Shown here piece after piece: positions 32,399 to 43,525 of a DNA stretch of 64,000 nucleotides (its first letter is position 1; each line of letters starts with the position of its first letter). This DNA comes from Pseudogymnoascus destructans (Eukaryota; Ascomycota; Leotiomycetes; Thelebolales; Thelebolaceae). Made by a program: the position numbers and the translations under genes. Below the pieces are notes generated by a model that was given only the letters and a program-made list of their open reading frames with translations, was not told the DNA's origin and searched no databases. Where the stretch lies: contig NW_020167526.1 in the NCBI RefSeq assembly GCF_001641265.1, forward strand, positions 930,001 to 994,000, in the 5' to 3' direction.

Positions 32399-33769
32399 AT
32401 GGCACCTTCCGCTGTCACAACTACTGAAACAACATCCAACTTTCATACAAAGTTTGAGGCAGCCCCTCACCTTGATCTTCATGGCGTCTCTTCTCCGAAG
32501 GGTCTAGTGGGCGATGCCCTCAAGAACAGGGTCGAGAACATTGATCACGAAACATGCGAATCTGGCGAGGAGGATGCCTTCTTCGTCGCTGACCTGGGCG
32601 ATGTCTACAGGCAGCACATGAGATGGAAACTGAACCTTCCACGCGTCAAGCCGTTCTATGGTACGTTCCCTCATTACTTTTTTAAGGGTAACAGAACTAA
32701 CATTGGAATAGCGGTCAAGTGCAACCCCGACCCCGAAATCGTCCGCCTCCTCGCCGAGCTGGGAACCGGCTTTGACTGTGCCTCCAAGGCCGAGATCGAG
32801 CAGATCCTCAAGATGGGCGTCGACCCCGCCCGCATCATCTACGCCCAGCCCTGCAAGACCAAGTCATACGTGCGCTACGCCGCCGACAGCGGCGTCAAGA
32901 AGATGACCTTCGATAACACCGACGAGCTCTACAAGATCAAAAGGTTCTTCCCCGACGCCGAGCTCTTCCTCCGCATCATCACCGACGATGCCTCCAGCCT
33001 GTGCCGCTTCAGCATGAAGTTCGGAGCTTCTTTGGATACCACCGTCGAGCTCCTCGCCCTCGCCAAGGAACTAGGCCTCAACGTCGTCGGCGTAAGCTTC
33101 CACGTCGGCTCCGGCGCCGGCGACCCTCTCGCCTTCCTCAAAGCCGTCCGCGACGCCCGCACCGTCATGGACCAAGCCGCCACCCAAGGCTTCTCCCTCA
33201 AAACCGTCGACGTCGGCGGGGGCTTCTCAGGGGAGAACTTCGAAGCCATGGCAGCTGTCCTGCGCGAGGCACTGGATGAATACATCCCCGCGCACGTCGC
33301 CGTCATCGCCGAGCCGGGCCGCTACTACGTCTCCTCCGCCTTTACGCTCGCCTGCAACATCATCGCGCGCCGCACCGTGACCAACCCCGACACGGCCGAG
33401 AACAGCTACATGGTCTACCTCAACGACGGCGTCTACGGCAACTTCAGCAGCATCATGTTCGACCACCAGAACCCGATTGCGCAGGTCCTTCGCGCCGGCG
33501 ACGTCTCGCTGCATGGCACTGCCGCTGCGCAATCCGCGGCGGGGGGGACGGAGTACTCGATCTTCGGCCCGACGTGTGATGGGATCGATCATATCACCAA
33601 GAGCATCCGCTTTGAGCAGACCCTGGATGTGGGGGATTGGTTGTACTTTGAGGATATGGGCGCGTATACCAAGTGCTCTGCTACCCGCTTCAATGGGTTT
33701 ACCGATGCGCATGAGGTTATTTATGTTTCCAGCGAGCCGGGGGCGAAGGCGCTGCTAGGCATGAAGTAG
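32399..33769 (+). CDS. Ornithine decarboxylase (2 exons)
   Basis: PLP-dependent decarboxylation of ornithine to putrescine, the first committed step of fungal polyamine synthesis, in the cytosol. Exons are 32399-32660 and 32712-33769, giving 439 residues. The 51-nt intron (GTACGT, ACTAAC branch, ATAG) is in frame and stop-free; removing it restores the PLP-lysine motif FYAVKCN with Lys near residue 90. Other landmarks are SFHVGSGAGD, VDVGGGFSG, AEPGRYYVSSAFTLACNII and the active-site Cys motif GPTCDGIDHI. The upstream in-frame extension begins with TTG, so the ATG at 32399 is used. Family members are usually controlled by antizyme and by leader sequences; the long upstream region fits but does not prove this. 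This is the SPE1 orthologue; the local gene name is not known. Confidence 0.95.
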   Translation: MAPSAVTTTETTSNFHTKFEAAPHLDLHGVSSPKGLVGDALKNRVENIDHETCESGEEDAFFVADLGDVYRQHMRWKLNLPRVKPFYGTFPHYFFKGNRTNIGIAVKCNPDPEIVRLLAELGTGFDCASKAEIEQILKMGVDPARIIYAQPCKTKSYVRYAADSGVKKMTFDNTDELYKIKRFFPDAELFLRIITDDASSLCRFSMKFGASLDTTVELLALAKELGLNVVGVSFHVGSGAGDPLAFLKAVRDARTVMDQAATQGFSLKTVDVGGGFSGENFEAMAAVLREALDEYIPAHVAVIAEPGRYYVSSAFTLACNIIARRTVTNPDTAENSYMVYLNDGVYGNFSSIMFDHQNPIAQVLRAGDVSLHGTAAAQSAAGGTEYSIFGPTCDGIDHITKSIRFEQTLDVGDWLYFEDMGAYTKCSATRFNGFTDAHEVIYVSSEPGAKALLGMK

Positions 33770-34516
33770 ATGCGTGGGGTGCGACAGGGCAGGATAGGGC
33801 GGGATAGACTAATGGTTCGATCACCTGAACCCGGTAGCCATCGTATCTTCCTCGCGATCTCACACCAACTCAACTTGACATCCCAAACTCTTTTCAACAT
33901 GCACGCTCTATCTGATAGACATCCAAGTTATCTGTACTTCTGAATTAATCAATATGTCTGATGATTAGACACCCAATCGTGACTCGGTACCTCTTCAGCG
34001 ACTGGATATACGCCAGAGATCCTCAAACCGCATCTCACGCTCGCCAGATGCCCAACATAAAGTACCATGGCATAGTCGGACCTTCTTGGAGCCTCCTCAA
34101 CTGTCCTCAGCACGTATCCGGACCGTGTCAGATCCTGCGCCGCGGTCATCAGAGCGATTTCAATTTCCACGAGAATCTCCTCGACTTCCACAAGAATCTC
34201 TTAAACTTGTACGAATACCTCCTCGTCAAAACCCTCTCGAATCATGGCACATCCGTTTCGGTCAACAATCTGATAATGTGTCCTACGTTCTCAAGAAGTC
34301 AGGATACAGCCTTCAGTTTCTGGGATTGTTCCTCATCGCAGTGGCATTTATCATATATATTTACATGTGTGTGATATGTCATGAGCCACTCTTCCCGCTG
34401 TAATATATCTCCACATACTTAACTTATACATAGCTAACATGTTATAGACTGTATCAGATCATAGGGTATTTTCTGCAGTGAGGAGATAGGAGGAGCTTGG
34501 AAAGAACGAAAGGTTG
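33770..34516. other. Intergenic; possible small membrane-anchored open frame
   Basis: One plus-strand frame (about 34086-34403) ends in a hydrophobic segment, YSLQFLGLFLIAVAFIIYIY, as in tail-anchored proteins. It has no ATG where expected and no recognised family. A second frame starts with ATG at 33961 but is compositionally random. Neither is called as a gene. Confidence 0.3.
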
Positions 34517-35990
34517 TTAAATACAGGGAGGTAGTTTGTTGCAAACAGAGCGATTTGTACACTTTGGAACTTGGAGTTTAAGCGTTATGAAATGGATGGG
34601 GCGGAATGGTACTTTAGTTGGCATAATGATACTTTGGTGGCCCATGGGCCTGAGCATCCTGATATCCTGCGCCAGCTTCTCGACAACGAAGCCGATGTGG
34701 TGCTCGAACTCCTTCCTCTCATAGTACCCCACGCCATCAATCAGGCAGAACAACACAACCGACTGCGGCAGCTTCCCAACAAGCCACTGGAAGAGCCTGC
34801 ACAGCTCGCCCACGTCGCCGAGCTTGATGAGGTGCTCGTCCAGCTTCTCGCTAGCGAACGACCGCGTGTCAAAGTCAAATTGGCACAGCAGCTGGCATAT
34901 GAAGTTCTGGATGATCGTGCGGCCGCCGGTGTGCCGGTCCGTGTCGGGATCCGTATGCAGACGGCAAAAGATGAGGGGGGTGAAGCGCGGAGCTCTTGCC
35001 TCGAGGGACTGCGCGAAGGAGGAGCAGAAGAGCGAGAGCCCGGAGACGTAGCGTTGGTCGTCGTACTTGCCGTGTACGAGTAGCTGGGATGAGATACGGC
35101 TACTACCCACTCCTTGAACTGGGTCGATCGGATGAGTTGCTCGGCCTGTGCTTGCTCGTTGAGAGGGACTCGCATTTGCCACCTTTCGTTGATGAGCTTC
35201 CGGTCACGTTGGGAACGCTGAGAAGCTCTTGCGGTTTTATGTACTGATCTGGCTCCACGGTGCTGTATGGTGGAGCGACTGGCGAAGCTGGGCGCGAGAA
35301 TGTGTAAATAACCTTGAGTAAATCGGATCGATCTTCACAGGCACGCCTTAAGTGTCAGTCTTTCCTGCAAATAAAATGAGATAACCTGGCTATTCTCACC
35401 TTTCTCTCTCCTAGCATCTAGTTCGTCTAGTAAAGGGTCAAACAGTGACAAGATCATGTCCTTAATATGGCTCGTTTCTTTGTTGAAATTCACTTGTAAG
35501 CTTTTCTGGACACGACGTGGTAGGAAGGAGGTGGATTAGAGCTGAAGAAGGTCATTTCCTTCACTAACCTTTGATCGTCTGGAATCCTTGCCTAACCATC
35601 CACATCTGCGAATTCTTCGCCTGGCGAATAAGCAGATCGCCCTTAGACTGGACCGTATCCAGTGTGGCAAGGGCCTCTTTCTCATAGTCGCCCCTCTTGA
35701 GGATGGAGCCACCTATTCGGTTTACTATCGGATATCAGTAATGGCGACAATTTCAGAAATACGAAGAGAAAGAAACTGGCAGAACTCACGAACAGACTGG
35801 ATGAGAAATCCATGACGGACTCAATCGCGGCGAATGCGGCCACAACAAGATCAATCGAGGCTTCGTCGATATTATCATCATCTGTAAAAGTTTGGAGGAA
35901 AAGCTCAATCTCCTGAAACATCATATCAATATTATCGAATGAGCCCTCCATGGCTTTTCTGACTTCTGCGGCTTTCTTGACTGCCTAAAT
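34517..35990 (-). pseudogene. Decayed NTPase-associated gene (DUF7708-like)
   Basis: Minus-strand pieces resemble the N-terminal region of large fungal NACHT/ankyrin-type proteins. They start near 35988 (AVKKAAEVRKAMEGSFDNID) and continue with an alpha-helical stretch ending in FAAIESVMDFSSSLF. Further exon-like pieces contain ALATLDTVQSKGDLLIRQAK, VNFNKETSHIKDMILSLFDP and, by about 34900, RTIIQNFICQLLCQFDFDTR and SVVLFCLIDGVGYYERKEFE. Several exon-like joins are present (GTGAGT, GTTAGT and GTGAGA donors). However, the first join breaks frame, and a one-base shift occurs near 35090-35110 between FKEWVV and SSRISSQLLVHG. No 5' ATG exon is seen. The Walker motifs of an intact NTPase are not recognised. 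Probably a relic. Confidence 0.5.
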
Positions 35991-36034
35991 CCGAACAATT
36001 ATCTGTGAGTACAGCTTCTCTAGGCATCTAACTT

Positions 36035-37561
36035 TCCCCAGGGAGAGGACAAGGAAGCCAATGAAGCCAATGAAGCCCTTAAACAGCCCACGACGTCTGC
36101 CCCTCCCTTACTTCTTGAGATTCGAGCTTTGCAAGAGAGACTGTTCCAGCTAGAACAGCAGGCGAGCCAACAGCCGAACATCCACGGTGCGAATTTTGCG
36201 ACTGATGCAGATGCAGATGCAGATGGGGAAATTGAGGGCGAGGAGGATAAACGGCTCCGAAAAGTTATAAGGAGAGCTCGCTGGGCTAAGAAGTCAGTGG
36301 AAGCGGCCGAAAAAAAAGCTGGGGAAACCGAATAGGACAGGGCCGAGTATGCATACACAGGCCCGTTATTAGCCACAGAACCCTCCGCGTACCAGGTGCC
36401 AAAGATAGAAGATCATGCGTTTCGTGATTTTTTTACTTATAGAGAACTTCGTTTGTGGGCCATTAACGACGTTAAGCCAGACAAAGTCAATAAGCCGGCA
36501 CGTGCGATCCGTCCACTAACATCACTTCAACCCATATACTCTCGCAAACTCGGTCCGCCGACTCAGTGGGATACTTCTGACAACGATGAGTGGAGAGTGA
36601 TGGCTCAACTCGCTCAATAGACTTTGACTACTTCCGTGCAAGACTGAGGGGTGACTTCGAATGGGAGCTCGACCGCCTTCGTGCCCAGAGAAGCAGATAT
36701 ATAAAGCACAAGGAAAGTAAGAAAGCCAAAGAGGAACGAGAGAAGGAAGAACAAGAAGTGAAACTCGGACAGGAGGTACTGGCCGAAGCGCTGTTGGCGG
36801 AGAGCCAGCTTCCCCAGAAGCTGCATAGTCGGCCTTTTGCAAAGCTACACCCTGCTAAGTGGGAGGTATTCAGAGCTCTTCGATGCGTCGGAGGCGTCGT
36901 GTTTTGTTATCGATATTCTCATCGACGAGCCCAAGATTTCAGACAAAACTGGGGGAAGACACTTGAAGCCGAACCCCATAAGCGCCGATGTCCAACAGAC
37001 ATCTGGAACGGGTCCTCCGGGAGAACTAGATGGGCAAGGTCTTCTACCCGAACGCATAAGAATCCACTCAAGGCATCTCATCATGATTCTTGCCCGTATT
37101 CATGGCTCCAAATTGGTTTCTGAAGACAATGATAAAAACACGTCGCTTGTCTTGCTCCGACCCTTCAGCTGCTAAGCTATTACGACGAGCAAATACGGGA
37201 GTGGCACTCCAAGTTGATACATGACCATAGCACACCGAAGTCCGGCACTGAAGGCGGCAAGAAGTACGACCTCAAGGCCAAGTCGACCACACAGGTAAAG
37301 CTTAAGGCCGAGCATCTGAATATCGTCTCCGACGCGTACCTTGAATTCATTCAGTATCCCAAGGTGGTCCACTGCACTGACGCCGACACCCACGCTAAAG
37401 AGTCAGGCATTCGCGCGCTCGAGTCCGTCATCGCAACCATCAAAGCCAGCAGAGGCATCGCCACGGGTAAAGATGGGGAGGAAGAGGAGAAACCACTAAG
37501 AAAGTTCAGGCTACTGGCGTCGCAGAGTTCCTCGGGAGGGTCGAAGGGGCAAGATGAATAA
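36035..37561 (+). pseudogene. Decayed N-terminal part of a fungal AAA-ATPase-type protein
   Basis: Plus-strand fragments in successive frames. A Leu/Gln coiled coil near 36110 (LLEIRALQERLFQLEQQASQ) is followed by an internal TAG and then EYAYTGPLLATEPSAYQVPK. The frame shifts near 36600 to FDYFRARLRGDFEWELDRL, shifts near 36870 to ELFDASEASCFVIDILIDEP and LLPERIRIHSRHLIMILARI, and shifts again near 37170 to LSYYDEQIREWHSKLIHDH. These segments resemble the N-terminal half of the large fungal AAA-ATPase family (DUF7025-type). The catalytic AAA module is absent; the last frame stops at 37561. At least four lesions make this a pseudogene. It lies head-to-head with the decayed minus-strand gene next door. 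Confidence 0.6.
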
Positions 37562-38253
37562 TCGTGGCGATAGGCATTCTTGAGAAGAAATTGGACGGTA
37601 TAGTTGGTGGTTTGGCTGGAACATCTATCAGTCTATTTTGCTATTACAGTAGGAATATAATATAGGGCAGTAGCAACAACGGTCTTTTCTAACAGCCGCC
37701 GTATAACCCGTGTTTGAGGCTGGCGACTATGTGAGGACCGCAAGTAAGGCTAGACTGTCTTACAACGGCTGTACGACGGCTACCAATGTGTATGGTGGGC
37801 CGATAAGGTATTGTCGATATGTTACGTAGTTATTGTTGACGCAAAATCTTCAATTACTAAGCTAAATGCACCAAATAACTTCGAGAATTAATTTCACCTC
37901 CATAATTTAAGCTTATCTCTTACTAACCAATCAGCAATAGAGAATGACATATCTCGCAGAGTGCTTAATGCATTCTGTGCTCTACTCAACGATGGCTTCT
38001 CATATATATCTATAAATCAAGTCTACCATTATCTCATATATCCTTTTTACTATCTAGTCACTTATATGTCGTACTTAGTAGTTACACGATCACTAGTAAG
38101 TCGAAACCAAATTCCTTATCTTATAAAAACTGACTATCCACCTCGTCACAGCTACCATTACGAAAGCGATTCGTGCGTGCCACTATTCTGATAACATCTA
38201 CATTTACCTATAAATTACCACGACGCCGATTAATTAGTTCCATTCCCGGAACC
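37562..38253. other. AT-rich intergenic region
   Basis: AT-rich sequence, especially 37840-38110, with no recognised gene. The right end is the arsH promoter. Confidence 0.5.
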
Positions 38254-39369
38254 ATGCGTACAAATGGGGATCTGAATAACACCTCAGCAGCGCGAGAAGT
38301 CGCACGAATCGACATCGATGCAGCATACTCCTACCGGTCCCTCGCTATCAGCGAAGCAGAAGACGACGCGGCGATACGCAAGTCGTACCGTCCATTTCTT
38401 CTCAGCCCAGATATCACATCTACCGACTGGATTAGCAAACTCGAGCTCAGCACTGTAGTGAAGCTAGCCGGGGAGGATTTCCACAAGGCTGGCGAGCGCC
38501 TCAAGGTTCTCGTCCTGTATGGAAGTCTACGTGAACGGTAAGCACTTTTGCCCACCTAACTTCCTTTCCGCTATCATAGGTGCTGCTTTTCAGTTACCTA
38601 AAATATTAACTTTTATGCCGCACTTAGTTCCTACTCCCGGCTACTCGCCTTCGAAGCCTCCCGCATCCTCTTCCGACTCGGCTGCGACGTCCGCATCTTC
38701 GACTCAACTGGCCTCCCCATAAAAGACGACGTCCAGCACAACCACCCCAAAGTCCAAGAGCTTCGCGACCTCAGCCGCTGGAGCGACGGACATGTCTGGG
38801 TCTCTGCCGAGCAACACGGGAATCTCGTAAGCACCCCTCCCCCCCAACTCCACCCTACATCCACGCCACTACGGCGAATACATACTAACACACACCGCCA
38901 GACCGCCGTCTTCAAAAACCAAATCGACTGGATCCCCCTCTCCGTCGGCTCCGTGCGCCCCACACAAGGCCGAACCCTAGCGATCGCCCAGGTATCAGGG
39001 GGCTCGCAATCTTTTAACGCGGTGAACTCTCTTCGTCTCCTCGGGCGCTGGATGCGCATGTTCGTCATCCCGAATCAGTCCTCTGTGCCGATGGCTTATA
39101 CGCAGTTTACCGATGAGAGCCCGGCTGATCCCGTCGAGGGCGGTAGTCGGATGATTCCGAGCGGGAATCGGATGCGGATTGTGGATTGTATGGAGGAGTT
39201 TGTGAAGTATACGATCTTGATGAAGCCGCATTTTGCGTTGTTTGGGGATAGGTGTAGTGAGAGGGAGGAGCGGGTGGAGAAGGAGAGGAAGGCGACGGAG
39301 AAGGCGAGGAAAGAGGCGGAAGAGAAGAGGGTGGAGGTGGATGATGCTGTGGCAGACAGCGTAGAGTAG
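38254..39369 (+). CDS. arsH: ArsH, NADPH-dependent FMN reductase for arsenicals (3 exons)
   Basis: Flavodoxin-fold enzyme that oxidises trivalent organoarsenicals or reduces quinones and chromate, giving arsenic tolerance in the cytosol. Exons are 38254-38537, 38628-38826 and 38902-39369, giving 316 residues. Introns have GTAAGC donors; the second has a TACTAACA branch site. Both joins restore conserved text: VLYGSLRERSYSRLLAFEAS (FMN phosphate site) and EQHGNLTAVFKNQIDWIPLS. Later blocks are RPTQGRTLAIAQVSGGSQSF and MRMFVIPNQSSVPMAYTQFT. The C-terminus is a Lys/Glu-rich helix. It converges on ACR3 with about 260 bp between stop codons, so the two form a resistance pair. Induction by arsenite is expected but no operator is identified. 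Confidence 0.95.
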
Positions 39370-39626
39370 GGGTCGGGGTCATTCAAGGTATTGATTAATG
39401 AAACTATAGACTATAGACTATGTAGTATAGGTAGATTTATTGAGTACGAAACATTGTAAAGTTTTTGCAGCTTTAGAATTAATCCCATTTAGTAAAAATA
39501 TATTTTTATAATTATTATTATATTTTGTATTGCAATGAACAGAGGTGACAAGTATTGCTCTATTCTAACTACAATAGTTTCTAAATTATTTATCGAGATT
39601 ATCCATTAAATTTATATGCTACATTT

Positions 39627-40957
39627 TTAATCCTTCCATGCTCTTCTCTGAGCGTACCATTTCACAACATAAACAAGCCCAAGGAGTACAGGAACCTCGA
39701 TCAGAGGGCCAACCGTTGCAGCTAGTGCTTGGTCACTATCCGCACCGAAAGTTGCCACAGCCACCGCAATCGCGAGCTCAAAGTAGTTGCTTGCAGCTGT
39801 AAAACTCTGTGTCGCCGCCAACTTATATCCAAAGCCAAGTTTATGCGTGACCAGCAACGTCAGGAAAAAGATAACGGCGAAGTACACAACTAACGGCGCA
39901 GCAACTCGCACAACGGAGACAATCTGGTGGACTACCTGGTGGCCTTGCGACGCGAAGAGAACGAGGATAGTGAAGAGAAGACCGATGAGCGACCAGGGCG
40001 CGGCGAATTGAAGGAAGACCTGGTTGTAGAACTTTTCGCCGCCAATCTTGAGGAGTGTAAAACGTGTGAGGATGGCTGCACCAAGGGGGATGCCGAGGAA
40101 GGCCGCTACACTGGTTGCTACTGTCGAATATGAGACGCTGACGCCTGGTCCGCCGTGGCTGATAACCTTTATGAAGAGGAGGGCGAGCGGCGCGAAGAGG
40201 ACGATTTGGAGAAAAGAGTTTACTGCGACCAGAATAGCACAGTATTCGTTATCGCCACCAGCCTACAGAGGTTGGTGGTTAGCTTGTATCGTTGCATGAG
40301 GTAGATTGAGGCTTACCAGTCCAGTCCATATCAACACCATGGCTATACATCTTGCGATACCGACAAGAATGAGTCCTTCTCGGAGGCCCTGCTTATCGGG
40401 CAAGAAAGCCCACGCAAGAGCCATCTATGGCCGTTAGAAGTTACAACTATAACATGGGCTCGGACGTACCATAACAAGGGGTGCAACGATCCAATTTACG
40501 ATAATGCTGAAGCCGATCTGGACCCAGATTTCTCGCTTCCGAAAGACGTGGTGTAGAGCTTCGTATTGGACTTTGCAGAGGATGGGATACATCATGACGA
40601 GCAGACCGATTGCTTCCAAGGTTATTAGTCTAACTTCTTAAATGTTGGAGGTCGGATCTTACCGATAGGAACAGACACTCCTACAAACTTTCCTTTTTGT
40701 AGTGCAGGCCCTACATTCTCGACGAAGTTTCCGAGCAGGATTCCGATGAGCATGGCGAGGAAAATCCATAGGGCTAAGAAGCGGTCGAGGAGGCCGAGAG
40801 ATTTAAAAGCCGAATCTTTCTGTTGTTGAGGATCTTCTATACTTCCAGGGCCTGCCCTTTTCTCGATATCGGGAAAAATGCCGTTAACACCAGGGTCGGT
40901 ACATGGAATCTCATCTGATGCAAGCGGACTGGCTGGGCTCGCTTTCAAATCTGCCAT
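39627..40957 (-). CDS. ACR3: Arsenite efflux permease Acr3 (4 exons)
   Basis: Plasma-membrane arsenite (and antimonite) exporter of the BART/Acr3 superfamily. Exons are 40663-40957, 40470-40612, 40317-40424 and 39627-40262, giving 393 residues in a continuous frame. Donors are GTAAGA, GTACGT and GTAAGC. The ATG at 40957 is used because the longer frame begins with TTG. After a 60-residue hydrophilic N-terminus come about ten membrane segments. Signature stretches are IGLLVMMYPILCKVQYEAL with the conserved substrate-pathway Cys, VNWIVAPLVMMALAWAFLP, MVLIWTGLAGGDNEYCAILV and ATQSFTAASNYFELAIAVAV. The gene is convergent with arsH. No arsenate reductase (arsC/ACR2) lies in the window. Confidence 0.96.
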
Positions 40958-41489
40958 TTTAAAAGACAGCTCCCGCAAACCCTGAGCCTGATAAGGCGTG
41001 GTAGATCTGCAATAAAAAATAAGAATAATATAAATGAATCTGAGGAAAATTGGCCCTTAAGTTGCGAAGTGTATATTGAAATATAGAGAAAACATGATAT
41101 CTAAATGATAGCAATCCCAATCGAGCTATATGAGGCAACCAATCAAAGGGGAGCAGCGACATTCACGACGGGGTGGCTAGCCGCGTTTTAGCGCGTTCGA
41201 GCTTACGATTTTTCGATTTTTCAAAAGCGGCTCGACCACCTAAAAGTGAGTCCATTTTTGACAACGCGGTTGCACCGCGACAGTGTGTTGAGAGTGATTG
41301 ATGGGGTGCGGGGATACACAGCCAATTTAGTATACAGTATGTAAAATATAGATCAAATTGAATTACTACACTATCCTACGGGCCTACGTATCCTACTTAT
41401 AAGCCCTGGGGGAAGCCCCGAACCCCGGCAGTCTGAGGGCTCTTCAGCTTCAGCTGTGATGGAATTCAGCAGCTGCATGAGATCTGCGA
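40958..41489. other. Intergenic upstream of ACR3
   Basis: ACR3 promoter side. It includes short AT-rich and G/C-rich segments near 41200-41300, with no gene or clear operator recognised. Confidence 0.45.
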
Positions 41490-41990
41490 GCCACCGGAGC
41501 TTCCGAGCCAATCCGGGAGTCGGACTTTACGCCGGGGAAAACTTTCGGTTTCAGGCTCCTCCAACACAGTGGACGTCCACGGGTGAGGAGGTACGACGCG
41601 CGCGAGCGACAAGCGGGTTACAGGGTGGAGACGCAGCGACTCTTTGATTACTGCTTGCAGATAAGGCATCTTCTGAGCCTCTTGGAATGTGATAGGACTG
41701 GAGACGGTTCCCCGTTGTGTTTCTCCTTCGATTTCTGCCCGCAGTTTGCAAAGTGTGAGAGGATTCCGTACAAGATAGTTAGGATGGAACTTAAACTTAT
41801 GCCCGTGGTATCACTTCCGGCACCAGCGGTACAGGTGGAGATGACATCATCCATGGAGAATCTATCTGGCGCAGCTCGATATAGAGCAAGAGCTTTGGAG
41901 AGAAAATCTTCTTCTAGCTCACCCTCTCCTTTATCTTGGTCATTGTTTCTCTTTACCCGATCCAGGGAGAATGCAACAATATTTTTAGGG
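41490..41990 (-). pseudogene. Cytochrome P450 fragment (pisatin demethylase-like), frame-broken
   Basis: On the minus strand, DFLSKALALYRAAPDRFSMD leads into an I-helix AGAGSDTTGISLSSIL. The next conserved part (TLCKLRAEIEGETQRG, FQEAQKMPYLQAVIKESLRL with the K-helix ExxR-type context) is in another frame, with a one-base switch near 41750 and no intron. After SLARVVP the sequence degenerates. The heme-binding Cys region and the N-terminal membrane anchor are absent. It is best explained as a remnant. Confidence 0.7.
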
Positions 41991-42072
41991 GATGATAGTA
42001 AACACGCTCTAAAGAGCCTATAGTAGATAGCAAGCCCCCTTTGGTAGTGCTTGCAGCTAACAAATCCCCATT

Positions 42073-42376
42073 CCAGAGAAACTTGCCAGTGCAGACGCAG
42101 CACCAATGCTTTGCGCCGGGTTGACAACCTATTCGGCCCTGCGGAAATGCAAAGCCAGAAGCGGTGAATGGGTCGTGATTTCTGGCCGGTGGGGGGTTAG
42201 GCCATCTCGCCGTTCAGATCGCAACACACGCCAGGGCATATCGAGTGATTGGAATCGACCATGGGTCAAAGGAAGTATTCGTCAAAGATTGCGGCGCCGA
42301 AGTGTTTATTGACATGCCAAATTTCAGCGATGAGGATATCGCCAAGGAAGTCAAACGAGTGACAGGCGGTCTCAAG
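42073..42376 (+). pseudogene. Zinc-type alcohol dehydrogenase fragment, frame-broken
   Basis: The plus strand reads LASADAAPMLCAGLTTYSAL then EWVVISG. After a one-base shift in a G-run near 42186-42196 it reads GGGLGHLAVQIATHARAYRV, IGIDHGSKEVFVKDCGAEVF and IAKEVKRVTGGL. This is the cofactor-binding core of a medium-chain alcohol dehydrogenase. Both the catalytic N-terminal half and the C-terminal half are missing. A remnant next to the P450 fragment. Confidence 0.7.
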
Positions 42377-42647
42377 CGCCTAGTCCAGACCGGGCGCTGG
42401 ACCCTGAGATTAGCGAGGCACAAACCCTGCATTACTCGCGCCAAGCCAGCCAATAACCGTGGTACCCGCGACTAGTACAGGGAAAGAGAAGACCCTCCCA
42501 GGTTTGTGGGTAAATAAGAATGGGAATTTCGCATCCGTATCCAACCTCTCACCAGCCCACCGCGCCTGTTCATCGTTGGAGATTCGTCTTCTCCCTCCTC
42601 GTTCCTTCACCCGCTGAGGATTGAAATTTCTCAACCCCAAAGTCGAA

Positions 42648-43525
42648 ATGTCCCACGCAATGGGTCCAGTTAGCCACGGCGGCTCCCTTGGAGCAAGAGG
42701 TACGTCGCAATGCGCCCAGATCACTCCTTCCCTTGCAGCAACCCCAATGCATTCCCCGCTTTCGCGAACCCGTTACTGACCCCTTGCGCAGCCTTCAACC
42801 ACTCCCGCGCCGACGATGCCGAAGTCGAATACGACCGCCTCCGCGACCTCGCACGCGCCGAAGCCTCGAAGCGCTCCAACTGCTTTGCACGCTCCCACGA
42901 CGCCTACTCTGCCGGCGATGGCGCCGCCGCCAAAAAGCTCTCCGAGGAGGGCAAAGAGCACGCTGCGAAGATGACCGCCTACAACAAGCAAGCCTCCGAC
43001 TTCATCTTCCGGGAGAACAACGCCGATGGCAAGGTCCCCGCTGATACGATTGATCTGCATGGGCAGTTTGTGGAAGAGGCGGAGGATATTGTGGAGGAGA
43101 GGATTAAGTATGCGAGGAGTACGGGACAAACGCATCTCCATGTGATTGTGGGGAAGGGAAATCACTCCCCGGGGCATATTCAGAAGATTAAGCCGAGGGT
43201 CGAGAAGGTGTGCCAGGAGTTGGGGTTGCAGTATAATACGGAGCCCAATGAGGGCGTGTTGTATGTCAACCTCCAGGGCGGAGCGCCGGTCAGGCCTCCG
43301 CAGCAGCAGCCTTCGGGGGGGCAGGGAGGGTACCAGGGTGGACAGGGGGCATACCCGGGTGGTGGACAGCAGCAGCATGGTGGGCAGCAACAGCATGGTG
43401 GTCAACAGCAAGGTGGCCAGGGACAGCAGCAACAGGGCGGCCAGGGCGAGATCGAGAAGCTGGCTCTCAAGATGCTGCCAAAGATTCTCCAAAAGTTGGA
43501 GAAGGCATGCTGTGTTATGATGTAA
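42648..43525 (+). CDS. DUF1771-Smr domain protein with C-terminal CaaX motif (2 exons)
   Basis: Exons are 42648-42699 and 42792-43525 (GTACGT...GCGCAG intron), giving 261 residues. DUF1771 spans about residues 18-85 (DDAEVEYDRLRDLARAEASK). The Smr domain follows at about 90-170, with the DLHG motif, a HLHVIVGKGNHSPG loop and the closing VLYVNL strand. Smr domains can be endonucleolytic in RNA quality control, but DUF1771-Smr proteins in fungi remain little studied. A Gly/Gln-rich minisatellite-like region follows. The C-terminus is a predicted amphipathic helix ending KACCVMM, so the last four residues CVMM fit a farnesyl CaaX box, with a neighbouring Cys suitable for palmitoylation. Membrane anchoring is inferred. 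The closest yeast relative I remember is YPL199C. Confidence 0.9.

Noticed and set aside
42410..42724. Minus-strand frame across the Smr gene start
   Set aside because: Antisense to the well-supported first exon and promoter of the Smr gene; no motif.
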